Positions 42,255 through 52,245 of a stretch of 64,000 bases of DNA are shown here, piece by piece (position 1 is the stretch's first letter; each line of letters opens with the position of its first letter). The notes under the pieces are model-generated. The model saw nothing but the letters and a program-made list of their open reading frames with translations, ran no database searches and was not told the origin of the DNA. The stretch is from assembly GCA_903873585.1 (NCBI GenBank), contig CAIQOV010000014.1, positions 1-64,000 of the forward strand, in the 5' to 3' direction. The position numbers and the translations under genes were made by a program. The stretch comes from an uncultured Rhodobacterales bacterium. GTDB lineage: Bacteria; Pseudomonadota; Alphaproteobacteria; Rhodobacterales; Rhodobacteraceae.

Positions 42255-43585
42255 CCGACCTGTACCAGTCCCAACGCACCATGCGCCACCTGCGCAAGAC
42301 GGCCCTGCAACGAGGCATGATTGCGATTTTGGATGTGGGAACGTCAAAAATCGCCTGTTTGATCCTGCGCTTTGACGGAATTGAAGAACCCGGAGAGGCG
42401 GATGGCATGGGCTCTATGGCGGGGCAATCGAACTTTCGCGTGATCGGCGCTGCCACCACCCGTTCGCGCGGGGTGCGCTTTGGCGAGATCAGTGCGATGA
42501 ACGAAACCGAACGCGCCATTCGCACGGCGGTGCAGGCGGCGCAGAAAATGGCCAATGTGCGGGTGGATCATGTGATCGCCTGTTTCTCGGGCGGTGAACC
42601 GCGCAGCTATGGCTTGGCGGGCGAGATTGAATTGCAAGACGCCTTAGTGCGCGAAAACGACGTGGCGCGGGTTCTGGCCGCCTGCGATGCGCCCGACATC
42701 GGCGAAGGCCGTGAGGTGCTGCACGCCCAACCCGTCAACTTCGCCCTAGATCACCGCACAGGTCTGGCCGACCCGCGCGCACAAAGCGGCAACCGCTTGG
42801 CCTGTGATATGCACCTTTTGACGGTGGATGCCGCTGTGGTGCAAAACCTGCTCTATTGCATCAAACGCTGCGACCTTGATCTGGCGGGCATCGCCTCGTC
42901 AGCCTATGCGTCGGGCATCGCGTCGCTGGTGGAAGATGAACGCGAGTTGGGGGCCGCCTGTATCGACATGGGCGGCGGGTCGACCGGCATGTCGATCTTT
43001 ATGAAAAAGCACATGATCTTTTCGGATTCAGTGCGCCTTGGCGGCGATCATGTCACCGCTGACATCGCGCAGTGCCTGCACGTGCCCTTGGCCGTGGCGG
43101 AACGGATCAAAACCAAACACGGCGGGGTTCACGCGACCGGCATGGACGACCGCGAGATGATCGAGATCGGCGGCGACAGTGGCGATTGGGAAAAAGACCG
43201 CCGCCAAGTCAGCCGCACAGAATTGATTGGCATCATCCGCCCGCGGGTTGAGGAAATCTTGGAACAAGCCGCCGAGCGACTGGACGCAGCAGGTTTTTCG
43301 CACTTGCCCAGCCAGCAAATTGTGCTGACAGGCGGGGCCAGCCAGATTCCCGGCCTCGACGGTCTGGCCAGCCGCATTCTTGGCCAACGCGTGCGCATGG
43401 GCCGCCCCTTGCGCGTGCAGGGCCTGCCGCAGGCCGCCACGGGGCCATCTTTCGCATCCACCGTGGGCCTGTGCCTGTTCGCCGCCCATCCGCAAGACGA
43501 ATGGTGGGATTTTGACATTCCCGCCGAACGCTATCCGGCGCGGTCAATCAAACGGGCGCTGAAGTGGTTCAAAGACAACTGGTGA
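42251..43585 (+). CDS. ftsA: Cell division protein FtsA
   Basis: MIAILDVGTSKIACLIL, GGGSTGMSIFMKKHMIFSDSVRLGGDHVTADIAQCL. Confidence 0.96.
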   Translation: MTDLYQSQRTMRHLRKTALQRGMIAILDVGTSKIACLILRFDGIEEPGEADGMGSMAGQSNFRVIGAATTRSRGVRFGEISAMNETERAIRTAVQAAQKMANVRVDHVIACFSGGEPRSYGLAGEIELQDALVRENDVARVLAACDAPDIGEGREVLHAQPVNFALDHRTGLADPRAQSGNRLACDMHLLTVDAAVVQNLLYCIKRCDLDLAGIASSAYASGIASLVEDERELGAACIDMGGGSTGMSIFMKKHMIFSDSVRLGGDHVTADIAQCLHVPLAVAERIKTKHGGVHATGMDDREMIEIGGDSGDWEKDRRQVSRTELIGIIRPRVEEILEQAAERLDAAGFSHLPSQQIVLTGGASQIPGLDGLASRILGQRVRMGRPLRVQGLPQAATGPSFASTVGLCLFAAHPQDEWWDFDIPAERYPARSIKRALKWFKDNW

Positions 43586-43623
43586 TCCCCAAATCTCGCG
43601 ATTTGGGCGAGATGACGGGCTTA

Positions 43624-43652
43624 GGTGAAATTTATTCACCACATTTTGTGGT
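43624..43652 (+). promoter_or_regulatory. Two overlapping inverted repeats upstream of ftsZ
   Basis: GGTGAA-ATTTA-TTCACC and ACCACA-TTT-TGTGGT share ACC. Confidence 0.6.
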
Positions 43653-43809
43653 CAGGATGCGGTTTTTTAGTGACGTTTGTGCGCAGTGGGTCTAGGTTTA
43701 TCGTTAAGCCTAATTGCGGCACGGCAATAACAAAGCGCCGCTGCGACAGGCTAAACGGTCAAGGCAGCGCGGGGCCGCTGCTTCACAACTAAAAACGGCG
43801 GGACGTGAT

Positions 43810-45339
43810 ATGGCTTTGAACCTTACACTCAATGCAGAGCGCGAAGACCTTAAGCCGCGCATAACAGTGTTTGGCGTCGGCGGCGCTGGGGGCAATGCGG
43901 TCAACAATATGATCGACAAGAAACTCGAAGGGGTCGAGTTTGTTGTGGCCAACACCGATGCCCAAGCGCTGCAACAAAGCCGCTCGGAACATAAAATCCA
44001 GATGGGCATGAAAGTCACCGAAGGGCTGGGGGCGGGGGCGCGCCCCTCGGTCGGGTCAGCGGCTGCGGAAGAATCCATTGAACAGATCGTCGACCATCTG
44101 GCCGGCGCGCATATGTGCTTTATCACCGCCGGCATGGGCGGTGGCACGGGCACGGGCGCTGCCCCCGTCATCGCGCAAGCGGCGCGTGAATTGGGTGTGC
44201 TGACAGTCGGCGTGGTGACCAAGCCCTTCCAGTTCGAGGGCAACAAGCGGATGCGTCAAGCCGAAGAGGGGATTGAGGCGCTGCAAAAGGTTGTCGACAC
44301 GCTGATCGTCATTCCCAACCAGAACCTGTTCCGCCTTGCCAACGAACGCACCACCTTTACCGAAGCCTTCGCCATGGCTGACGATGTGCTGTATCAAGGC
44401 GTTAAGGGTGTCACCGACCTGATGGTGCGCCCCGGCCTGATAAACCTTGATTTCGCCGACGTGCGCGCCGTGATGGACGAGATGGGCAAGGCGATGATGG
44501 GCACGGGCGAAGCGTCGGGCGATGATCGCGCCGTTCAGGCCGCCGAAAAGGCGATTGCCAACCCGCTGCTGGATGAAATCAGCCTGCACGGTGCCAAGGG
44601 CGTGTTGATCAACATCACCGGCGGCTATGATCTGACCCTGTTTGAACTGGATGAAGCCGCCAATATCATCCGCGAAAAGGTTGATCCTGATGCGAATATC
44701 ATCGTCGGGTCTACCTTGGATACCACGATGGAAGGCGTTTTGCGCGTGTCGGTTGTGGCTACCGGCATCGACATCAAGAATGCCCGCGTTGAACCGCCAC
44801 ACGCGCGCCGCTCAATGCAAGAGCCGCTGAAACCCGCGCCGGTTGTGCAAGCCACCGCAGCGCCGGTGGCAGCACAGCCAGACCCTGCGCCTGCGGCCCG
44901 GCGTGCGCAATTCGAACAACCCCGCGCCTTCACGCCCCAGGTGGATGACGTGCCAGCGCCCGTCTACCGCCCCGCGGCCGCAGAAGCACGCCCCGCGCAA
45001 GCCGCGGCCCCTGCGGGTGCTGATGCGGCAAGCTTCATTGCGCCGCGCCCCCGCCCCATGGGTGCCCCCTCGCCCGAGGCTATGGCCCGCCTGCAAGCCG
45101 CCGTCAGCAAAACGCCTGCCCAAACGCCCGTAGCGCGGCCCGCAGCCCCCGCCGCAAAACCCGCGCGCTTTGGCATCGGGTCGCTGATCAGCCGCATGTC
45201 GGGTGGCGGCAGTGCTGCCGAAGCCGCCCAACCGCAACGCGCCCAGCCCCCCGTCACCAGCTATGACGACGAGGCTGAACCAGCATCGGATGCAGACAGG
45301 TTGGAAATCCCCGCATTCCTGCGCCGTCAAGCCAACTGA
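43810..45339 (+). CDS. ftsZ: Cell division protein FtsZ
   Basis: [34 protein letters not shown]-terminal peptide [10 protein letters not shown]. Confidence 0.98.
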   Translation: MALNLTLNAEREDLKPRITVFGVGGAGGNAVNNMIDKKLEGVEFVVANTDAQALQQSRSEHKIQMGMKVTEGLGAGARPSVGSAAAEESIEQIVDHLAGAHMCFITAGMGGGTGTGAAPVIAQAARELGVLTVGVVTKPFQFEGNKRMRQAEEGIEALQKVVDTLIVIPNQNLFRLANERTTFTEAFAMADDVLYQGVKGVTDLMVRPGLINLDFADVRAVMDEMGKAMMGTGEASGDDRAVQAAEKAIANPLLDEISLHGAKGVLINITGGYDLTLFELDEAANIIREKVDPDANIIVGSTLDTTMEGVLRVSVVATGIDIKNARVEPPHARRSMQEPLKPAPVVQATAAPVAAQPDPAPAARRAQFEQPRAFTPQVDDVPAPVYRPAAAEARPAQAAAPAGADAASFIAPRPRPMGAPSPEAMARLQAAVSKTPAQTPVARPAAPAAKPARFGIGSLISRMSGGGSAAEAAQPQRAQPPVTSYDDEAEPASDADRLEIPAFLRRQAN

Positions 45340-45356
45340 TCCTTTCGCTACAATTG

Positions 45357-45387
45357 CAAAAGCCCAAGCACAGCGCTTGGGCTTTTT
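45357..45387 (+). terminator. Rho-independent terminator after ftsZ
   Basis: AAGCCCAAGC-ACAGC-GCTTGGGCTT followed by TTT. Confidence 0.85.
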
Positions 45388-45526
45388 GCATTCATAACAA
45401 GGCGTTGCGCCGATATTGCCATTGTTACATGACGTCACAAAGCGTGAATTGAGCTTGGGCGGTCGGATCGTTAGATCATTCTCAAGAGTGGGGCTTTACG
45501 CCTTGCGTGATTTTTCAGAGGTCTTG

Positions 45527-46447
45527 GTGCAAAACACAGTCAAATCGGCGGTTAGCTTTAAGGGCACGGGCTTGCACAGTGGCAAACCGGTGCGCTTGGT
45601 TGTGCGCCCCGCCTCGGCTGACTATGGCATCTGGTTTCGCCGCACCGACCTGAACGGCGTTGACCCTTTGGTGCCCGCGCGTTGGGATGCGGTTGTGCCC
45701 TCAAAGCTGTGCACCCAGATTGCCAATGAGGACGGCGTGCAGGTCTCGACCATCGAACATCTGATGGCGGCTTTGGCTGGGTTGGCGATAAACAACGCCC
45801 TGATCGAGATTGACGGGCCTGAAGTGCCGATCCTTGACGGCTCTGCCGCGCCCTTTGTTGCCGCGATTCTGGCCAAGGGCATTCAACCCCAAGCCGCCCC
45901 CGCCCGCGCGCTGCGCGTTCTTCTTCCGGTGGAAGTGCAAGACGGCGCGGCAATCGCCCGCCTAGACCCTGCCGAGATGCTTGAGATTGATTTCCGAATC
46001 GACTTTGCTGAAGCCAGCATTGGCCAGCAATCGCGCCACCTGAACATGTCAAACGGTGCCTTTGTGCGCGAGTTGTGCGATTCGCGCACCTTCTGCCGCC
46101 AGTCAGATGTCGATGCGATGCGCGCTGTGGGCTTGGCCCAAGGTGGTACTTTGGACAATGCCGTGGTGTTTGACGGCGATAAGGTGCTGTCACCGGGTGG
46201 TCTGCGCTATGCCGACGAACCTGTCCGCCACAAGATGCTTGACGCTTTGGGCGACCTTTCCTTGGCTGGCGCGCCGCTTTTGGCCCGCTACACCGGCGTT
46301 CGCGCCGGTCATGCGCTGACAAATCGGCTTTTGCACAAGCTTTTCACCACGCCCGGTGCCTTTGTGATGGACAATTGCGATGCTTTGGCCGGTGGCAAGC
46401 TGCCCGGCGTTGGCGTGCACCGTGGCGATCTGCCGCTTTACGTCTAA
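45527..46447 (+). CDS. lpxC: UDP-3-O-acyl-N-acetylglucosamine deacetylase
   Basis: QNTVKSAVSFKGTGLHSGKPV, TIEHLMAALAGL, HKMLDALGDLSLAG; likely GTG start rather than 45416. Confidence 0.93.
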   Translation: MQNTVKSAVSFKGTGLHSGKPVRLVVRPASADYGIWFRRTDLNGVDPLVPARWDAVVPSKLCTQIANEDGVQVSTIEHLMAALAGLAINNALIEIDGPEVPILDGSAAPFVAAILAKGIQPQAAPARALRVLLPVEVQDGAAIARLDPAEMLEIDFRIDFAEASIGQQSRHLNMSNGAFVRELCDSRTFCRQSDVDAMRAVGLAQGGTLDNAVVFDGDKVLSPGGLRYADEPVRHKMLDALGDLSLAGAPLLARYTGVRAGHALTNRLLHKLFTTPGAFVMDNCDALAGGKLPGVGVHRGDLPLYV

Positions 46448-46565
46448 GTTGGCCCTAAGCGGTGAAAGCCGTTTTGCGCAGCCGATTTTTATGTGTTAGG
46501 AAACGCTCAAGGATAGCGGGGCACGGGTTGTGTCTTGCTGCGTTTGGTTGGGGATAGGCAAGACG

Positions 46566-47423
46566 ATGGCAATCGCAAGATCAAGCTTACGGCGCGGTCT
46601 GGGAATTGCGCTGATATTGGCCACGATGGCCGCTTGCAGCCCAAAGACCCCGGAAGCCAATCCGTTAGACGGGATGACGGCCGAACAAATCTATATGAAG
46701 GGCGAATTGGCCTTGGATGGCAAAGGCGATGCCAAGACCAATGCCAAAGAAGCGCTGACCTATTTCCAAGATGTCGAACGCCTGTATCCCTACACCGAAT
46801 GGGCCAAGCGCGCCGTGATCATGCAGGCGTTTACGCTGCATAAAAGAAAGAACTATGACGAATCGCGGGTGGCAGCCCAACGCTACATTGATTTTTATCC
46901 CGCTGGCGAAGACATGGCCTATGCGCATTATCTTGTCGCCCTGTCATATTACGACCAGATCGACGAGGTTGGCCGCGATCAGGGCCTGACCTTCCAAGCG
47001 CTGCAAGCCCTGCGTGTGGTGATAGAACAATATCCTGACAGCGAATATGCCAAATCGGCCATGCTCAAGTTTGACTTGGCCTTTGACCATTTGGCCGCCA
47101 AAGAGATGGAAATCGGGCGATATTACCTCAAAAAGCGGCAATACAGCGCCGCTTTGAACCGGTTCCGCAACGTGGTGCAAGATTACCAAACCACTGCCCA
47201 GACCGCCGAAGCGTTAGAGCGTTTGGTGGAATGCTACCTTGCCCTTGGTTTGCCGCAAGAAGCGCAAACCGCTGGGGCGATTTTGGGCTATAACTACAAA
47301 TCCAGCCCCTTCTATGTCGATGCGTTTAACCTGCTTAAAAAGCAGGGTCTGGCACCCGAGGCGAAGGGCACGGGCTTTTTGTCCACGATCTACCGCCAGA
47401 TGATCAAGGGCCAGTGGCTGTGA
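46566..47423 (+). CDS. bamD: Outer membrane protein assembly factor BamD (ComL)
   Basis: Lipoprotein signal LILATMAACSPK, TPR-like YPYTEWAKRAVIMQAFTLHKRKNYDES. Confidence 0.94.
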   Translation: MAIARSSLRRGLGIALILATMAACSPKTPEANPLDGMTAEQIYMKGELALDGKGDAKTNAKEALTYFQDVERLYPYTEWAKRAVIMQAFTLHKRKNYDESRVAAQRYIDFYPAGEDMAYAHYLVALSYYDQIDEVGRDQGLTFQALQALRVVIEQYPDSEYAKSAMLKFDLAFDHLAAKEMEIGRYYLKKRQYSAALNRFRNVVQDYQTTAQTAEALERLVECYLALGLPQEAQTAGAILGYNYKSSPFYVDAFNLLKKQGLAPEAKGTGFLSTIYRQMIKGQWL

Positions 47424-47447
47424 TCGCACGGCCCTGCGGATGGCGTG

Positions 47448-49091
47448 ATGCTGCGCAGTCTTGAAATTCGCGATGTGCTGATCATTGATCGGCTTGACCT
47501 GTCGTTTCAACCGGGCCTGAATGTGCTGACGGGGGAAACGGGGGCGGGCAAGTCGATTTTGCTGGATGCCTTGGGCTTTGTGTTGGGCTGGCGCGGTCGG
47601 GCTGATCTGGTGCGCACAGGTGCCGCACAGGGCGAAGTGACCGCCGTGTTCGATCTGCCCGAAGGGCACGCCGCCCGCGCTGTGCTGGATGCGGCGGGCC
47701 TGGAACCGGCGGACGAGCTGATCTTACGCCGCACCAACAGTGCCGATGGCCGCAAAACCGCCTATATCAACGACCGCCGCGCCTCGGGCGAAGTGTTGCG
47801 CGATCTGTCCGACACCTTGGTTGAATTGCACGGCCAGCATGACGACCGTGGCCTGCTCAACCCGCGCGGCCATCGCCAGTTGCTGGATAGTTACGCAGCC
47901 CTTGATCTGTCTGGCCTGCGCAGCGCATGGCGTGCGCGCTCTGATGCGCTGCGCGATCTGTCGGTGGCCGAAGCCGCCCTTGCCGCCGTTCGGGCCGAGG
48001 AAGACTTTCTGCGCCACGCCGTGGCCGAACTGAACAAGCTTGATCCCAAAGCGGGAGAGGAAGCGACCCTAGATACCCAACGCCGCGCCATGCAGGGCGC
48101 AGCGCGCATCCGCGAAGATATAGCGCGCGCGCTTCAGGTGTTAGGGCAGGGGGCCGACCCCGCCATGCAAGACGCGCTGCGGTGGCTGTCTGGTGTCTCA
48201 GACAAGGCCGAAACCCGCCTTGATGCACCCTTGGCCGCGCTAGAGCGTGCCATCTTGGAACTGGGCGAGGCGCAATCCGGTGTGGAAGCCTGCCTTGATG
48301 CGCTGGATTTTGACGACTCCGCGCTGGAACGCTTGGAAGAACGCCTTTTCGCCATCCGCGCCCTTGCCCGCAAACACGGCGTTTTGCCCGATGACTTAGG
48401 CCCCCATGCCGATGTGCTGCGCGCAAGGCTGGAAGCTTTGGACGGTGGCGAGCGTGGCTTGATCCGCCTGCGCCAAGCCGCCGGCATGGCCGAGGCCGAT
48501 TACACCCGCCGCGCCGAAGCGATGACCCAAGCGCGCCGAGTTGCAGGCTTGCGGCTGGATGCCGCGATGCAGGGCGAACTTGCCCCCCTTAAGATGGAAC
48601 GCGCGGTGTTTCGCACCGATCTGGCCCCGCAACAGCCCGGCCCTGACGGCCAAGACGAAGTGACCTTTACCGTCGCCACCAACCCCGGCGCGCCTGCGGG
48701 GGCTTTGAACCGCATCGCCTCGGGCGGGGAACTCAGCCGGTTTTTGTTGGCGCTGAAAGTGTGCTTAACCGGTCAAACCCCCGGCCTGACGATGATCTTT
48801 GACGAGATTGACCGCGGTGTGGGCGGGGCCACCGCCGATGCCGTGGGCCGCCGTTTGGCGCATCTGTCGCGTGAAGCGCAGGTGCTGGTTGTCACGCACT
48901 CTCCACAGGTGGCAGCGCTTGGGGCGCATCATTGGCGGGTGGAAAAGCGGGTGGAAAACGACGTCACCCTGTCAACCGTGGTGGCGCTGAACCCGCAAGC
49001 GCGGGTCGAAGAAATTGCGCGGATGCTGGCGGGCGATACGATCACCCAAGCCGCCCGCGACGCCGCCCGCGCCCTATTGGCCGGTGGCTGA
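47448..49091 (+). CDS. recN: DNA repair protein RecN
   Basis: MLRSLEIRDVLIIDRLDLSFQPGLNVLTGETGAGKSILLDAL; FDEIDRGVGGATADAVGRRL. Confidence 0.97.
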   Translation: MLRSLEIRDVLIIDRLDLSFQPGLNVLTGETGAGKSILLDALGFVLGWRGRADLVRTGAAQGEVTAVFDLPEGHAARAVLDAAGLEPADELILRRTNSADGRKTAYINDRRASGEVLRDLSDTLVELHGQHDDRGLLNPRGHRQLLDSYAALDLSGLRSAWRARSDALRDLSVAEAALAAVRAEEDFLRHAVAELNKLDPKAGEEATLDTQRRAMQGAARIREDIARALQVLGQGADPAMQDALRWLSGVSDKAETRLDAPLAALERAILELGEAQSGVEACLDALDFDDSALERLEERLFAIRALARKHGVLPDDLGPHADVLRARLEALDGGERGLIRLRQAAGMAEADYTRRAEAMTQARRVAGLRLDAAMQGELAPLKMERAVFRTDLAPQQPGPDGQDEVTFTVATNPGAPAGALNRIASGGELSRFLLALKVCLTGQTPGLTMIFDEIDRGVGGATADAVGRRLAHLSREAQVLVVTHSPQVAALGAHHWRVEKRVENDVTLSTVVALNPQARVEEIARMLAGDTITQAARDAARALLAGG

Positions 49092-49460
49092 GAAGGTCAG
49101 GCTGACCGCCTGCCACCCCGTGCTGCGCGCCGTTAAGACCGCCGTCAGCACCGCGCTAAATCGCGGCAGTTCTGCGCCCTGCTCATCGCGCGCGCCGCTG
49201 ACAACAAAGCGCTGTGTGACAATCGCCGCCCCCGGCCCCAGCACGCGCAGACGGTTTCGGCCCGAAACCAAGCGTGCCGTGGCAAAAATGCCGGAAAATT
49301 CTTCCGCAAAACTCGCCTCTGCCAAAGCGGCACTGTCGACCATAGAGCCGGTCAGCGTCAGCACATCGGCATCTTCGGCCAGAAACTGCGCCATTTCGGC
49401 GGCATCTTGCCGCCCGAAGGCACCGGCAAATTGTTTGGCAAACTCTTCTGGGCCGGTCAT
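49074..49460 (-). CDS. SnoaL-like / NTF2-fold small protein (SgcJ/EcaC-like)
   Basis: 128 aa; FAGAFGRQDAAEMAQFLAEDADVLTLTGSMVDS. Confidence 0.65.
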   Translation of the reverse strand: MTGPEEFAKQFAGAFGRQDAAEMAQFLAEDADVLTLTGSMVDSAALAEASFAEEFSGIFATARLVSGRNRLRVLGPGAAIVTQRFVVSGARDEQGAELPRFSAVLTAVLTARSTGWQAVSLTFSATGQ

Positions 49461-50098
49461 TGCGCGAAACGCTCCATCGTTGTGGCCAGATCGCCGTATC
49501 CAGTGAAACGGCGTTCATAGGCAAGGCCAAGCCGCTGTGCACAGTCTGCGGCTTTAATATCCAAGGCAGGGTCATTCGTTTGCGCTTGATAAACCAATTT
49601 GGTGTAATTGGCAAAGTATGTGTCGCGCAATTGCGGATAGCGGTCTAACCCCATTGGCTTCCAAACAAAGGCGTCAAACTGGCGCACCAGAAAGTCGGTC
49701 AGATAAAAGGCGGTGATTTCACTATCAAGATGCGTGGCAAAGGTCGCGTTGCCTTCGAAGAACGAATAGCAATGCGGGCCTGCGATCATCTCTACCCCCA
49801 ATTGCGCGCATTTGGCGGCAAGCAACCCACCCGTGCCACAATCGGCATACAGCACGAAGATCGACTGATATTGGTCGCGGTGGTCTTCCACGGTGCGCGC
49901 CACCTCGGCGGTGATCTTTTCGGGGTACAGATGCAGCTTGGCGGGCAGGCATTGCACATCCATGTGCTGCCAATTGTTGACCTTGATCAGGGCCAACACC
50001 TCATGCGCCAAAGCGCCGCAGGCGATCAGCAGGACTGATCCGCTATGGCGCGGGGCAAGGCCGGTTTCGGTCAGGTCCGTGTCGTTTGGCTGTTCCAT
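49457..50098 (-). CDS. DUF1638 domain-containing protein
   Basis: VLLIACGALAHEVLALIKVNNWQHMDVQCLPAKLHLYPEKI; FVLYADCGTGGLLAAKCAQLGVEMIAGPHCYSFFEG. Confidence 0.88.
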   Translation of the reverse strand: MEQPNDTDLTETGLAPRHSGSVLLIACGALAHEVLALIKVNNWQHMDVQCLPAKLHLYPEKITAEVARTVEDHRDQYQSIFVLYADCGTGGLLAAKCAQLGVEMIAGPHCYSFFEGNATFATHLDSEITAFYLTDFLVRQFDAFVWKPMGLDRYPQLRDTYFANYTKLVYQAQTNDPALDIKAADCAQRLGLAYERRFTGYGDLATTMERFAQ

Positions 50099-50188
50099 GC
50101 GCCCTCTTAGATGGCCGCGCGCCAAAGCCCAAGGCGCAAATGCAAACCCCGGGCACTTGGCCCGGGGCTGCGCGTGGTTCCGAAGCGA

Positions 50189-50887
50189 TTAGGCCGAGGC
50201 GCGGTTGTGCTTGCGCAGCATAAACGCCTTGGCGGTTTCCACAGCTACGGCCGCATCGCGGCAATAAGCATCAGCGCCGATCGCCTTAGAGAATTCTTCG
50301 TTCAAGGGCGCACCGCCCACCAGCACGATGTAATCATCGCGCATACCCTTTTCTTTCATCGTGTCGATCACGACTTTCATATAGGGCATTGTGGTGGTCA
50401 GCAGGGCCGACATGCCCAAGATATCGGGCTTGTCGGTTTCAATCGCTTCAAGATACTTCTCGACCGAGTTGTTGATACCAAGGTCGCGCACTTCAAAGCC
50501 TGCGCCTTCCATCATCATGCCGACAAGGTTTTTGCCGATATCGTGAATGTCGCCTTTAACGGTACCAATCACCATCTTGCCCATGCGCGGCGCGCCGGTC
50601 GCAATCAGCAGCGGTTTTAGAATGGCCATGCCACCCTTCATCGCGTTTGCGGCCAGCAGCACTTCGGGCACAAACAAAATGCCGTCACGGAAGTCAGCGC
50701 CCACAATCGTCATGCCCGCCACCAAGGCTTTGGTCAAAACGTCATAGGGCGTCCATTTGCGGGCGATCAGGATATTGACGCCTTCTTCGATCTCTTCTTT
50801 CAGACCGTCATAAAGGTCGTCGTGCATTTGCAAGACAAGTTCATCGTCAGACAGTTCAGACAGGATGATATCTTCGTCGTCGGCCAT
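50189..50887 (-). CDS. Corrinoid (B12-binding) methyltransferase protein
   Basis: DXHXXG motif GTVKGDIHDIGKNLVGMMMEGAGFEVRDLGI; N-terminal cap FVPEVLLAANAMKGGMAILKPLL. Confidence 0.94.
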   Translation of the reverse strand: MADDEDIILSELSDDELVLQMHDDLYDGLKEEIEEGVNILIARKWTPYDVLTKALVAGMTIVGADFRDGILFVPEVLLAANAMKGGMAILKPLLIATGAPRMGKMVIGTVKGDIHDIGKNLVGMMMEGAGFEVRDLGINNSVEKYLEAIETDKPDILGMSALLTTTMPYMKVVIDTMKEKGMRDDYIVLVGGAPLNEEFSKAIGADAYCRDAAVAVETAKAFMLRKHNRASA

Positions 50888-51101
50888 GCTGATGCTCCTT
50901 CTCGCGTTTCTTCGTCAATGGGGCCAAAGCCCGATTTGCACTTTTCCTTTAGCGACATGCCCCGCATGAAAGCCGACAGCAAGGGAAATTGAAAGGGCGA
51001 AATTGCGAAGGATTTTGGCGGTTTGGCTTTGTGGGCGGGTTTGGGGTGTTCGGGGGGGAATGCCGCGTTTGCGACAGGTCGTGGCAAAGTCCTCTTGCGA
51101 T

Positions 51102-51116
51102 GTTCCTAATATGTTC
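51102..51116 (+). promoter_or_regulatory. Putative LexA (SOS) box of alphaproteobacterial type
   Basis: GTTC-CTAATAT-GTTC, exact GTTC-N7-GTTC, 12 nt upstream of the radical SAM ATG. Confidence 0.7.
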
Positions 51117-51128
51117 TAAATTGGCGGC

Positions 51129-52220
51129 ATGGATTCGCCCAAGCCCCACCCCAACCCGCGTCAAAAACTGCGTGCGCGCGGCGCTGTCAGCAATGACGCG
51201 GGGCGGTTTGAACCCACCGCGCGGATGGCTTTTGATGACGGTTGGGATTTGGCCGAAGACCCCCGCCTTTTGCGCACCGAGGTGCGTGTGGAAGAGCCGC
51301 GCTCTGCCATCACCTATAACACCTCGCCCGACCTGCCCTTTGACCGCTCGATCAACCCCTATCGCGGCTGCGAGCATGGCTGCATCTATTGCTTTGCGCG
51401 CCCGACCCATGCTTTTTTGAACCTGTCACCGGGTCTAGATTTTGAAACCAAACTCATCGCCCGCCCCGGCATTGCCCAAGTGCTTGACCGCGAACTTAGG
51501 GCGCGGTCTTACAAGGTCGCCCCCATCGCGCTTGGCACCAACACCGACCCTTACCAACCGATAGAGGCAGAACACCGCGTGATGCGCGATGTTTTGACCA
51601 CGCTTTTGGCCTTTCGCCACCCTGTCGCGATCACCACCAAAGGCACTTTGGTCGAGCGGGATTTAGACCTGCTTGTCCCCCTCGCCGAACAGGGGCTGAC
51701 TCGGGTGGGCATTTCGATCACCACGCTGGATCCCGTCTTGTCGCGCAAGATGGAACCGCGCGCCCCTAGCCCTGCACGGCGGTTGGCGGTCATTGCCAAG
51801 CTCGCACAGGCGGGGGTGTCGGTGCGCGTGATGGTGTCGCCCTTGGTGCCGGGCCTGTCGGATCATGAGCTAGAGCCGATCTTGGAAGCCGCAACCGCAG
51901 CAGGGGCCACGGGCGCAAGCTACATCAACCTGCGCCTCCCGCGTGAGGTGTCTGCGTTGTTTCAAGACTGGCTCGCCACCCATTACCCCGACCGCGCCGC
52001 CAAGGTCATGGCGCGGGTGCGCGAAATGCACGGCGGGCAGGATTATGATGCCGATTGGGGCAAACGCTTTCGCGGCACAGGGCTTTGGGCCAACCTGATG
52101 CAGCGCCGCTTTGCCGTGGCCGTGGCGCGCCTTGGCCTAGACCAACCGCTGCCCGCCCTGCGCTGCGATCTGTTTCGTCCACCGACGTCAAACGGGGCGC
52201 AGATGGGCTTTGACTTGTAA
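51129..52220 (+). CDS. PA0069-type radical SAM protein (SplB-like)
   Basis: NPYRGCEHGCIYCFARPTHAFLNLSPGLDFETKL; ALGTNTDPYQPIEA. Confidence 0.93.
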   Translation: MDSPKPHPNPRQKLRARGAVSNDAGRFEPTARMAFDDGWDLAEDPRLLRTEVRVEEPRSAITYNTSPDLPFDRSINPYRGCEHGCIYCFARPTHAFLNLSPGLDFETKLIARPGIAQVLDRELRARSYKVAPIALGTNTDPYQPIEAEHRVMRDVLTTLLAFRHPVAITTKGTLVERDLDLLVPLAEQGLTRVGISITTLDPVLSRKMEPRAPSPARRLAVIAKLAQAGVSVRVMVSPLVPGLSDHELEPILEAATAAGATGASYINLRLPREVSALFQDWLATHYPDRAAKVMARVREMHGGQDYDADWGKRFRGTGLWANLMQRRFAVAVARLGLDQPLPALRCDLFRPPTSNGAQMGFDL

Positions 52221-52245
52221 GGGCGCGAAAGCGCGCCCCGCCAGA

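Noticed and set aside
43693-43720. CtrA-like TTAA half-site upstream of ftsZ
   Set aside because: Only one TTAA half matches; second half (TGCG) does not fit TTAA-N7-TTAA
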